DNA from: an uncultured Bacteroides sp.
GTDB lineage: Bacteria > Bacteroidota > Bacteroidia > Bacteroidales > Bacteroidaceae
NCBI GenBank assembly: GCA_900557355.1
Contig: USSR01000033.1
Span: 1 to 20,437, forward strand
Direction: 5' to 3'
DNA: 20,437 nt
Shown here: piece after piece, positions 1-7,339 of the stretch
Layout of the letters: each line of letters begins with the position of its first letter
Position numbering within the stretch: position 1 is the first letter of the stretch
Notes under the pieces: model-generated
The model's database searches: none
What the model was told of the DNA's origin: nothing
The model's input: the letters and a program-made list of their open reading frames with translations, nothing else
Position numbers and translations under genes: made by a program

Positions 1-89
1 ATTGTAAAGTCACCAGCCGCTACGGAGTTAACCCGCAACGATGGGATATTGATTATGGATTACGGCTGGTAGTGTCACTGCCAGATTAA
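1..89 (+). CDS. 3' end of an SUMF1/FGE-sulfatase-like domain protein (partial)
   Basis: Reading frame 3 of the plus strand is open from the window edge to a TAA at 87-89. It encodes about 28 residues containing SRYGVNPQRW and ending DYGLRLVVSLPD. A CRV-type start followed by an aromatic, Asn-Pro-containing stretch and a terminal G-[FL]-R-L-V is typical of the C-terminus of formylglycine-generating-enzyme (SUMF1/EgtB/PvdO) domains, many of which in Bacteroides end in GFRLVL. The start and most of the domain lie outside the window, so the function of the whole protein cannot be told. It converges on the minus-strand operon, with only 29 bases between the two stop codons. The assignment rests on a short tail and is moderate. 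Confidence 0.55.
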   Translation, partial: CKVTSRYGVNPQRWDIDYGLRLVVSLPD

Positions 90-118
90 AAGTACACAAT
101 CTTTGTATAGTGCTTACT

Positions 119-949
119 TCATTTTCTATTCATTAGTTTGTACTTTTCCTCTAGTTGTTGTAACGCCTGCTTAAGCTGAATCGCTTTTTCTTGAGATACA
201 CTGCCTCCCTCTTTTTCATACCACTCCAACTGCTGTTTAATGAGCCTACGGGTAGTTTGCAATGACTGTTGCAATGAATCACGTTGCGCCATTTTGTTAC
301 TAAATTGTTCCACAATACCCGATGCTTCATAGATGTGTATAGCACCATCAATGTCTCCCTTCTCTACCAATGCCATAGCTTGTCGCTCCATGGCCGACAG
401 CTCGTCCTTGTTGATACGTGCAAACTTATCGGCATAGTAATCCAGCAACTTCATACGCTTATCATACTCCTGACTGAGTTGTGACATCTCTTGTTCAAAA
501 GTAGCAATATCTGCCTGCTGCAACTCACGTGTCACACGGAGTTCCTGCAATTTGCGTTCATACTCCCGCTGATAGTAACTCTTGCCTATGTTGTAGAATT
601 TGCGCCTGCTCTGCTCAATATACCCTTTCGGACAGAGTACTACTTTATAGAGTATATCTCCACTTGCCACCCATTGCTCTACCTCTTTGAGATTAACGAT
701 CTCCATACCCTGTTTGCTGATACGGATATCAAAAAGAAGGTCGTCCGATTCCATGTGAGGTAGTTTCAGTATAAAAGTACCCGCGCCATCAGTGAGAGTA
801 GGCACACCACCTTGTACAACAACCTCTACTCCTGCTACAGGAGTAAAATCAGAGTTCATTTTCACAGCCACTCCTTTGAGTGTAACTTGAGCCTGAATAC
901 CAAGAACACATAGCCCACAAAAAACTGATGACAACAAATATTTTCTCAT
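119..949 (-). CDS. Exported carboxypeptidase-regulatory-like / coiled-coil protein, short paralogue of the upstream TPR protein
   Basis: This 276-residue protein has a Sec signal peptide (residues 1-20, cleavage after GIQAQ-type sequence) and no lipobox Cys, so it is probably periplasmic. Residues about 22-95 read as a small beta-sandwich of the carboxypeptidase-regulatory-like type (GVAVKMNS...PVAGVEVVVQGG...TDGAGTFILKLP). Residues about 108-175 are charged and coiled-coil-like. A single TPR-like helix pair follows (MALVEKGDIDGAIHIYEASG, about 190-210), then a second coiled coil to the end. The layout, including the FYNIGKSYYQREY and DGAIHIYE segments, matches the first quarter of the larger TPR protein encoded just upstream (FYQIGKTNAKAKY, DEAIGLYE). 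It therefore looks like a duplicated, truncated copy. Its ATG overlaps the upstream stop by four bases (ATGA), which indicates translational coupling. It is the last gene of the operon. No enzymatic motif is visible, so the role is unknown and presumably structural or ligand-binding. Confidence 0.85.
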   Translation of the reverse strand: MRKYLLSSVFCGLCVLGIQAQVTLKGVAVKMNSDFTPVAGVEVVVQGGVPTLTDGAGTFILKLPHMESDDLLFDIRISKQGMEIVNLKEVEQWVASGDILYKVVLCPKGYIEQSRRKFYNIGKSYYQREYERKLQELRVTRELQQADIATFEQEMSQLSQEYDKRMKLLDYYADKFARINKDELSAMERQAMALVEKGDIDGAIHIYEASGIVEQFSNKMAQRDSLQQSLQTTRRLIKQQLEWYEKEGGSVSQEKAIQLKQALQQLEEKYKLMNRK

Positions 950-1266
950 GACAACAACTGAATGAGTAGATTTAGTGTAGGTTGATAGTCTTGACCTATG
1001 CGATCCTTCATCTGTTTACTGTAAAGCAATAAAACCGGAGCATAAAACTCTTCACTTTTATACAACTTACGAGTTTTGAGATGAGCCACCAGTTCTTTAC
1101 CCGCTTGGACATCGGTATGTAAAACATGAAGTGCTAGTATGAAGGCCTGCTGAATGATCCCCTGACGGGCTGTTCCCATCTGTCGCATGGTTTGCTCTGC
1201 TTTATAAAAATCATTATCTAGCAGTAATGTCGACACCCAGTCATACATATAGGTATAACATTGCAC
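946..1266 (-). CDS. C-terminal part of the TPR protein, out of frame with its 5' part
   Basis: This segment of about 106 residues is open in a different frame from the 885-codon TPR gene and overlaps its end. It opens at a GTG (VQCYTYMYDWVSTLLLD...). It reads as a natural TPR/helical continuation (YDWVSTLLLDNDFYKAEQTM is a TPR-like helix pair), whereas the last 20 or so residues of the upstream frame (QKCNVIPICMTGCRHYC) look like out-of-frame sequence. Its TGA overlaps the ATG of the next gene in an ATGA, as expected for the genuine end of the gene. I read it as the real C-terminus of the preceding gene, separated by a one-base frameshift. The alternative, an independent small protein started by GTG, is less likely because no ribosome-binding site is evident. 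Confidence 0.6.
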   Translation of the reverse strand: MQCYTYMYDWVSTLLLDNDFYKAEQTMRQMGTARQGIIQQAFILALHVLHTDVQAGKELVAHLKTRKLYKSEEFYAPVLLLYSKQMKDRIGQDYQPTLNLLIQLLS

Positions 1267-3875
1267 TTTTGAGTTTGCATGATATTCATAAAATAAGAGA
1301 TAGTACTTTCATATATATCGAGAGCCTTCTGATAGTGGTGAGTGAAGTAAGCCAAATCTCCGCATTTGTTCAGGAACTGTATTTGCATATAAACGCCTCG
1401 AATAGGAGATTCCTCGGTCAAATTATTCATAACATCAGCTAATTTGGCAGTAATCTCTGAAGCCTGTTTGTATTGTTTATTCTGCATAGCATAGTAGAGG
1501 CATACAAAATAGTAGTCTGCCATCAGTTCGTGGTACATGAAGAGACTGGAGCGGCGCGCATCCTCTGCCTCGGTCATGAAACGATCAAAATAGGGCTTTG
1601 CCTCCTGTTTAGTGTGTATACATAGCACAGCCTGGGCCAATAGCGCACGGGCACGTCCGACAGCAGCATCTTGAGGTGGCATCTGATTCATGAGTTGAGA
1701 GATACGATTAGCTTCGTTCCACTGCCCCAGCATCATATAGGCCATCATTTGAATATACTTTAGCTGTGCAAAACTGTCGTTATCTCCCTCCCTTTTCTTC
1801 AATTCAGTTTCTATGGCAGGAGCATCTGCTACGACTTCCTGTGCCCGATGACCTGTGAGATTAAGCGACAGACGATTGAGTTTATTATAAGCCAACATAC
1901 GGACATGTCCGTGCTGGGTAGCACACTTATCACTAAGATCATAAAAATAAAGAGCTGTATCTACATGCCCAGTATTGAAAAAAAGTGCTCCTAAAAAGGC
2001 ATAACAAGCATTGACCTGCGAATAAACAGCCTTGTTGTCCTGACATGCTTTCAGGGTCTCAATAATCTCTTCACTATATTTCAAGATTTCATAACGCCCC
2101 AAATTGTAGGCGGCGTTGAGCGCTGTGAACCATATATTTATAGCATATTCTGACGCCTCGGTCTTCAGGAAAGGATGAATCTTTTCGATAGCATCGTATG
2201 CCTCATTATGCTGTTGGGTGTAATAGTAGCATTGATAGAGATTGTAATAGAGGTTATAATAAAGTTCGCGTTGTGTACTCTGCTCCTCGTCGGGGAGAGT
2301 GTTGAAAATAGCCAAGCCTTCTTCATCAGCATCCACCGCTTCGACATAGCGATCCAGCTCATAATAGGCAGCAGCTAACAACTGATAGATAGTAATACGC
2401 TCTATTTTATATTGAGAAGGATTGTTACGATACAATTTCTCTATGATCTCATCAGCTTTCAGATAGGCAGCTAACATCTCGTCATATTTCTTTTTATAAT
2501 TGGCATTGTTTCCTTTCGCCACCCAATACTCTACCTGCGTATCAGCTTTAGCATCAGTCATATTAAGTTTAGCAATGTCCGCCTGGGCTTGTTCCAGCCC
2601 TTTCTTGTCGCCCATCACCCCATAGATAGTAGTCATGTTTTGATAACAGACCATAAGCTTAGATTCGTAGTCTGGTGCCTGTGTGGGACCTAAAGCTAAT
2701 AGTATCTTCACAGCCTCTTTGAGCGAATTGAGCGCTATTCGGCAACCTTTCAATTTTGTTTCGGGAGTACCCTTACGTACCATTTTAAAGAGTACAGTCG
2801 ATAAGTTGATATCAAGGTTTACAGTAAGTTCGGCTGTAGCCAGTATGTTCCGCGGTAACTTTTCGAGCAATTGTTGTGCTTTGTCAAAGTAGCCGATACT
2901 CTCATCCAAACGGTTCATATCATCATAGATAAGGCCTAGTTTCGTATACCAATCAGCCAAATCATAAGGTGTTTTGCTGTGCTCTATGGCTTTCTTGTAG
3001 TAAGTCTCTGCATCTGTAAAATTCCGTTGATGATAAGCAAAGTTTGCGTAATCGGCATTACGGTCCATGTGTGTGGGACTACTGTCAGCTATCTTCTTGA
3101 ATAAATCTCCTGCCTTCCGGTAACTCTCCTCACCACCTTGTAACACCAATGTTTGTGCATAGCGTTCAACAGTGGGTATCATACTTTCGATATCTTCATC
3201 CCACTGTTTCTTTAAGCCAAGGTCATGAGCCAATCTTTTTTCCAATTGTAATCCTTCGTATAGTCCGATAGCCTCATCCAGCTTTCCCTGCGTCACTAGT
3301 TGTTGTGCCTGTTTTTCTATAGGTTCCAAATAGTCTGTATTGATAGCTACCAGCAAAGGTACATAACAGTCTAACATCTCTTGTGCAGTGTTCAGAGCCG
3401 CTTGTATCTCTTTCCGGCGTTGCATATAGCGGTCGCTATTCATTTTACCTTCCTCTTTGAGTTGTTTGAGTTGAGCCATGGCACTGGTATACTTAGCCTT
3501 CGCATTGGTTTTACCTATCTGGTAGAATTGCTCAACTCTAGCCGTATACTCCTCTTTAGCACACATATCTACCCGATAGTTTTTGGTAGGTGCATATACC
3601 CATTGGTTCACCATATGTTGATTAACCACCACCCAGTCACGATAGGCTATCTGTTGTATAAGTAGCCGCTGTCCCTCTATATGATTGGGTAGTTGTACCT
3701 CAAAACAGCCCCGCGCATCACTGGTAGTGGGTGTAGCCCCCTCTATCACTATATTTACTTGCGGCAAGGCTTTTTTACCAGAATTTTGTATCATTACAGT
3801 GCCGCGTTGGCTCTGTGCACGTATAACCCAAAAAGTAGCTGCACATAGCGCAACTGTAAGTAGGAGTTTTTTCAT
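1218..3875 (-). CDS. Exported TPR-repeat protein with N-terminal carboxypeptidase-regulatory-like domain (frameshifted near the 3' end)
   Basis: The 885-residue reading frame starts with a clear Sec signal peptide (MKKLLLTVALCAATFWVIRAQ) lacking a lipobox, so the product is probably periplasmic. A carboxypeptidase-regulatory-like beta domain follows at about 23-100 (PQVNIVIEGATPTTSDARGCFEVQLP), then a coiled coil at about 108-170. The rest is a long array of tetratricopeptide-like helix pairs, for example ADYANFAYHQRNFTDAETYYKKAIE, LGLIYDDMNRLDESIGYFDKA and ACYAFLGALFFNTGHVDTALYFYD. TPR arrays are protein-protein interaction scaffolds. The gene starts 26 bases after the TIR-like gene and belongs to the same operon. 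In frame, the last 20 or so residues are abnormal, and a better continuation lies in the overlapping frame down to 946. One extra base in either of two 4-base homopolymers (1290-1293 or 1267-1270) would restore a protein of about 976 residues. No catalytic motif is visible. Confidence 0.85.
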   Translation of the reverse strand: MKKLLLTVALCAATFWVIRAQSQRGTVMIQNSGKKALPQVNIVIEGATPTTSDARGCFEVQLPNHIEGQRLLIQQIAYRDWVVVNQHMVNQWVYAPTKNYRVDMCAKEEYTARVEQFYQIGKTNAKAKYTSAMAQLKQLKEEGKMNSDRYMQRRKEIQAALNTAQEMLDCYVPLLVAINTDYLEPIEKQAQQLVTQGKLDEAIGLYEGLQLEKRLAHDLGLKKQWDEDIESMIPTVERYAQTLVLQGGEESYRKAGDLFKKIADSSPTHMDRNADYANFAYHQRNFTDAETYYKKAIEHSKTPYDLADWYTKLGLIYDDMNRLDESIGYFDKAQQLLEKLPRNILATAELTVNLDINLSTVLFKMVRKGTPETKLKGCRIALNSLKEAVKILLALGPTQAPDYESKLMVCYQNMTTIYGVMGDKKGLEQAQADIAKLNMTDAKADTQVEYWVAKGNNANYKKKYDEMLAAYLKADEIIEKLYRNNPSQYKIERITIYQLLAAAYYELDRYVEAVDADEEGLAIFNTLPDEEQSTQRELYYNLYYNLYQCYYYTQQHNEAYDAIEKIHPFLKTEASEYAINIWFTALNAAYNLGRYEILKYSEEIIETLKACQDNKAVYSQVNACYAFLGALFFNTGHVDTALYFYDLSDKCATQHGHVRMLAYNKLNRLSLNLTGHRAQEVVADAPAIETELKKREGDNDSFAQLKYIQMMAYMMLGQWNEANRISQLMNQMPPQDAAVGRARALLAQAVLCIHTKQEAKPYFDRFMTEAEDARRSSLFMYHELMADYYFVCLYYAMQNKQYKQASEITAKLADVMNNLTEESPIRGVYMQIQFLNKCGDLAYFTHHYQKALDIYESTISYFMNIMQTQKCNVIPICMTGCRHYC

Positions 3876-3901
3876 GAGTACACTGTTGTTTGAAGGTTAT
3901 A

Positions 3902-4993
3902 CTATTTTTTGCGCAAGGCTATGCGCATCTGCTCGGTAGGCGACGGAGCTACCCCATTATAATCCCAGATTTCGAAACCTGCTTTCATCACTGTGAGACG
4001 ATAGCTAGTGGCTTGCTGCGATAATGGTACCTCTATCAAGAAGGAACCATCGGCCCCAGTTTGTGCAGAATAGCCCAGCACTTGTACACGAGCATCAGCC
4101 ACGGGTTGTCGTTCTTCGTCGGTCACAACACCTTGTAGCACACCAGCATCATTATTACGACAGATGCTTAGAAAACAAGTATTGGTGTAACTTAGTGTAG
4201 TATCTACAGGCATATACCCCTTAGCTTTGAAACTTAGCGTGAAGTCGTCGAGCCAAGCATACTTGCGGTTGATGCCTTCAAATTCCACCACCTCTTGCAA
4301 CGTAGCCAGTTCACGGGTTTCCACTACATCGGCATACTTCAGTGTGAGCGTAGCTCCCCGAAAGGGCAGTGTGGTAGATATATTCTCCTTCAGTTCGACC
4401 CTAAACGTCACAGGTTGCCATAACTGATAGGCCAGCAAGAAGAAAGCCACTATCACCACAGGCAGCAAACAAAGCAGTACAAAACGTCTAGTACGCGGTA
4501 AGTCTACAGGATTGGGACGTATGAAACCTTCATTTTCCAGTTGCGTTAACTGATAGTCAAAGTGATGAAACAGCTCATTGTAGTCGGCATAAGTATCACA
4601 GAAGTGTCCATATTCTTGCTCACTGTATTGTTTTAGTTTCTCCAGTAGTGCCGCGCCATGCTCGTCGCGTTTAGCATAAATGTAAATTTTTGGACGTTTA
4701 CCACCACTCGCTTTCACTTGTTCAAAAGCGACTTGCAGTTCGCGTAGCGTATATTGCCCCAAACGAGTATGGAAAAGAAAAATCACAATATCACATTGGC
4801 GAATGTAATCATCGTATCTATTCTGCAGATGCTCCTCAGAAAGGTAGCTGGGAAAATCACGCCAGGTACGCTGTTCGAAGCAGATGGCACGTTTCCTATA
4901 TCCCTTATTCTTCTGCGAAAAGTAGAGGTCCATCTGCAATTTATCTTCATCAAGTTCTGCCGACGAAGCAATAAAGACTTTCACGTTTTTCAT
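3902..4993 (-). CDS. Membrane-anchored TIR-like (DUF4062-like) protein with periplasmic carboxypeptidase-regulatory-like domain
   Basis: This is a 363-residue protein. Residues 1-155 form a TIR-like/DUF4062-like alpha/beta domain. It has a first strand KVFIASSAELDEDK, a W-R-D-F segment (44-47), a central CDIVIFLFHTRLGQYT strand-loop (67-82), and then a helix with LRELQVAF containing Glu85, which sits where the (E/R)-E-F/L Glu of related TIR-like proteins lies. A strand PKIYIYAK follows. One transmembrane helix lies at about 171-192, preceded by RTRR, which predicts N-terminus in the cytoplasm and C-terminus in the periplasm. Residues 195-280 look like an all-beta domain, and 285-345 match a carboxypeptidase-regulatory-like domain (GVVTDEERQPVADARVQVLGYSAQTGADGSFLIEVP pattern). 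TIR domains commonly cleave NAD+ or make cyclic ADP-ribose-type signals; whether this one does is unproven. It is encoded 42 bases after the channel gene and 26 before the TPR gene. The outer domain is of the same class as the N-terminal domains of the two exported neighbours. Confidence 0.8.
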   Translation of the reverse strand: MKNVKVFIASSAELDEDKLQMDLYFSQKNKGYRKRAICFEQRTWRDFPSYLSEEHLQNRYDDYIRQCDIVIFLFHTRLGQYTLRELQVAFEQVKASGGKRPKIYIYAKRDEHGAALLEKLKQYSEQEYGHFCDTYADYNELFHHFDYQLTQLENEGFIRPNPVDLPRTRRFVLLCLLPVVIVAFFLLAYQLWQPVTFRVELKENISTTLPFRGATLTLKYADVVETRELATLQEVVEFEGINRKYAWLDDFTLSFKAKGYMPVDTTLSYTNTCFLSICRNNDAGVLQGVVTDEERQPVADARVQVLGYSAQTGADGSFLIEVPLSQQATSYRLTVMKAGFEIWDYNGVAPSPTEQMRIALRKK

Positions 4994-5035
4994 GTATCTA
5001 AATGTTGTGCCGTTATATACGAATGTTATATGGAT

Positions 5036-7075
5036 CTATTGATCGGCCGATCTATAAAGTTCATATCCTCCCAATGCCAATATGTAGGGCAAATTATAAA
5101 TAACATCAGCATCCTTCTCTACCTCCTCGGGATGCCTTTGTAGTAGTTCGCTGAAAGGCATAATAAGAGGATGTAGCAAAAACACCTTATCCTTCACCTT
5201 AGCACGTTTCCAGCCGGCCACCGTACGCTCGGCATTCCATCGGTACTTCTCCATGCGCACTAACAGATACAAAACTTGGGCTGGCAGTTCTTCATTGAAC
5301 ATAGATTCGGATATGTGTGTCGGTGAGCAGTTACTCCGTCTGATGCCATAGCCCAGTGTGCGACAAAACACACTATAGGCATCTAGTTGATAGCGGTTAG
5401 CCCAGCGCAGCGGCTCGCTTAATTTATTCCATAGATATTGCGCCTGGTGGTTCATCAAAATAAAGTCGGCAGAGTGGTTGCCATAGGATTCATACATTTT
5501 CTTCAATACCTCTTTTTGTTTGAGGCTTTCATCAGCATAACAACAATCGTATAAGTAGTTCACATACAAAGCCAGTTTGTCTTGTAAGATGTTTTTCTTT
5601 ATTCCCCTGTCTACCATGCCAAACACTTTGACATAGCGATAACGTCCCTTCTCATCGTCCACCATTGACGACAAATCATTATTAAATTCCTGACGGATAA
5701 GCACACGACACTGATATTGATAAACTTCATGCGGCAAGTTTAGTCCTAATGAAAGGCTCAAATCGGGATCATGCACACAAATAGCCACTGTAAGCATACA
5801 ATGCTTATTTTGTGCCCACTGCTGCAGGCGGGTACGCATAGCAGTACTACAAATGTCGTCATGGCAATATTCCACCTCAATATCATCTATTTGATTCTCT
5901 ATATAGGGAAATTGAGCTTTGAAGTAGTCTTCCTGTGCCTCCATCTCGCGATCTACTAAAGTGATGCGGGTACGTATACGTTCATCTGCAGGCAGGCGGT
6001 CATCATAATTGGCATAATGGCAGATACGTAGTGCTTCGAGTAGCAACGAGCGTCCCACTCGGTTGAATCCCACAATAACCAAATGCACATAGTCTTGACT
6101 GGTAGCGCTCCAACTTCCATCAGGTTGTTGCGTTATGCTTATGGGACGATAATCCAGCGGATCATAACGCCTTTCACAATCGGCTGCATAAAGGCTCCAT
6201 AGCTGCCGGGCCAAGTTTTCGTGGAGATTAAAGGGGCGAAAGAAAATATTAGGCTTGCCTTCTATACAAAAGACTTCGGGCGGCAGATTCATTTTCTGTA
6301 TATTGGAATATGAAGGGATGCTGTCGAACTGTACATACACAGGCATCATCTTGCCATCAGAACATTTACCACGCAGAGCACTCACCAAATGCACAATAGC
6401 GATATTTTTAGCATCGCGCCCGTAACGTTCTTCATCACCCAACACATACACTTCAATAGCACTCTCTATGTTCAACCGCTGGAGTTCCTCAATCGACTCA
6501 ATGTTGCCAAAGTAAACAAGCACTTGTCTCTCTATCTCGATGGGTAGGGCCGACTGTATACGATGGCGCACTGTCGCCGCCTCTATACCGCTCATCAGCA
6601 AGATGCGTGCTGAAGGACATTCGTCATACAGTTCGCGTATCATATTGATAGACAATTCATTGAATCCTATTAGCACATAATGATTTTTTATATTACGGTA
6701 GGTCATTCGCCCTGTGTATACCACCCCCACACGCCGCTCTATAATATTAGAGATGGTAGAGATGAGCACACCGCCCAGTAAAACGGATCCCGAAATGCTG
6801 ATAAGTCCCACTAATATCCTGTTAGGCCAGGCAGTCTCTTCTATTTGGTTACCGGGATCGACAAAGTTATTGTACACCACCCAAAGTCTTTCTCCCCATT
6901 CCTCGTGTCCATGCAGTTGGATGGAAAAAAGCATCGCGATAATAAAAAAGATAGTCAGCACCGTAGCAATGGTAACGAGTAGCAAGGTGAGCTGTGACTT
7001 GATACCTCCCGAAATGGTGCGATCCATGTACTCTTGTGAGAATATCTTCTTGTAGTAGTTAATAAAGCGGTTCAT
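5036..7075 (-). CDS. CASTOR/POLLUX-like ion channel with two RCK (TrkA-N-like) domains and a C-terminal RyR-type domain
   Basis: This is a 679-residue protein. TM1 is at about 28-53 and TM2 at about 86-110. Between them is a pore-loop-like stretch with W65 and FVDPGNQ (71-77). The canonical K+ filter TVGYG is absent, but DPGN resembles the A-D-[SA]-G-N filter of plant CASTOR/POLLUX (DMI1) channels. Two Rossmann-type RCK modules follow, starting HYVLIGFNELSINMIREL (132-149) and HLVIVGFNRVGRSLLLEAL (331-349), as in that family. Residues about 545-670 resemble a prokaryotic RyR domain: YLWNKLSEPLRWANRYQLDA (547-566), MEKYRWNAERTVAGWK (608-623), LHPLIMPFSEL (634-644) and a late K-D pair (654-655). 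It is expected in the inner membrane as a tetramer, with cation selectivity unknown. It is the first gene of the four-gene operon, with a TATATTTG promoter box about 55 bases upstream of the start. RCK and RyR domains are ligand-sensing, so nucleotide gating is plausible but inferred. Confidence 0.8.
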   Translation of the reverse strand: MNRFINYYKKIFSQEYMDRTISGGIKSQLTLLLVTIATVLTIFFIIAMLFSIQLHGHEEWGERLWVVYNNFVDPGNQIEETAWPNRILVGLISISGSVLLGGVLISTISNIIERRVGVVYTGRMTYRNIKNHYVLIGFNELSINMIRELYDECPSARILLMSGIEAATVRHRIQSALPIEIERQVLVYFGNIESIEELQRLNIESAIEVYVLGDEERYGRDAKNIAIVHLVSALRGKCSDGKMMPVYVQFDSIPSYSNIQKMNLPPEVFCIEGKPNIFFRPFNLHENLARQLWSLYAADCERRYDPLDYRPISITQQPDGSWSATSQDYVHLVIVGFNRVGRSLLLEALRICHYANYDDRLPADERIRTRITLVDREMEAQEDYFKAQFPYIENQIDDIEVEYCHDDICSTAMRTRLQQWAQNKHCMLTVAICVHDPDLSLSLGLNLPHEVYQYQCRVLIRQEFNNDLSSMVDDEKGRYRYVKVFGMVDRGIKKNILQDKLALYVNYLYDCCYADESLKQKEVLKKMYESYGNHSADFILMNHQAQYLWNKLSEPLRWANRYQLDAYSVFCRTLGYGIRRSNCSPTHISESMFNEELPAQVLYLLVRMEKYRWNAERTVAGWKRAKVKDKVFLLHPLIMPFSELLQRHPEEVEKDADVIYNLPYILALGGYELYRSADQ

Positions 7076-7129
7076 CTGAATAATTTATTGATAGTCGTAT
7101 TTTATAAGTAGAACATTTAGAGTTGTGTA

Positions 7130-7137
7130 CAAATATA
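7130..7137 (-). promoter_or_regulatory. Bacteroides -7 promoter box for the channel/TIR-like/TPR operon
   Basis: On the minus strand this reads TATATTTG, an exact match to the Bacteroides primary-sigma -7 consensus TAnnTTTG. It lies about 55 bases upstream of the channel ATG, giving a predicted leader of roughly 48 bases. No convincing -33 TTTG is seen at the expected spacing, so the call rests on the -7 box and its position. Confidence 0.5.
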
Positions 7138-7317
7138 GTGTTTTTTAATAAACTATGTAGTTTTTCACATAACTATTTTCTACAATGCACTTTACCTTGT
7201 TATTGTGAGGCATATAATATGAAATTAGGTAAGATACACTATTTCTATGCAGGTAATGTCTCTATTATTTAAAGTTTTTCAGTGCAGGAATTTATTATCT
7301 TTTATGCACTCGGGTAG

Positions 7318-7339
7318 TTGTCCCATTACAATGGGACAA
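7318..7339. repeat. Perfect 10-bp inverted repeat TTGTCCCATT-AC-AATGGGACAA
   Basis: The two 10-base arms are exact reverse complements separated by the two bases AC. It directly abuts the larger inverted repeat and has no T-tract on either side. That makes it look more like a dimeric protein-binding site than an intrinsic terminator. Confidence 0.85.

Noticed and set aside
12..70. Inverted repeat ACCAGCCG...CGGCTGGT near the left edge
   Set aside because: It has only 8-base arms with a 43-base loop, and both arms lie inside the coding tail of the plus-strand gene, so it is likely coincidental.
88..147. AAAAGTACA...TGTACTTTT as a bidirectional terminator between the convergent genes
   Set aside because: The 42-base loop is too large and one arm is inside the minus-strand coding region. 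No compact stem is present.
1218..1311. Programmed ribosomal frameshift in the TPR gene
   Set aside because: No heptameric slippery sequence with a downstream structure is evident. A one-base indel in a homopolymer is simpler.
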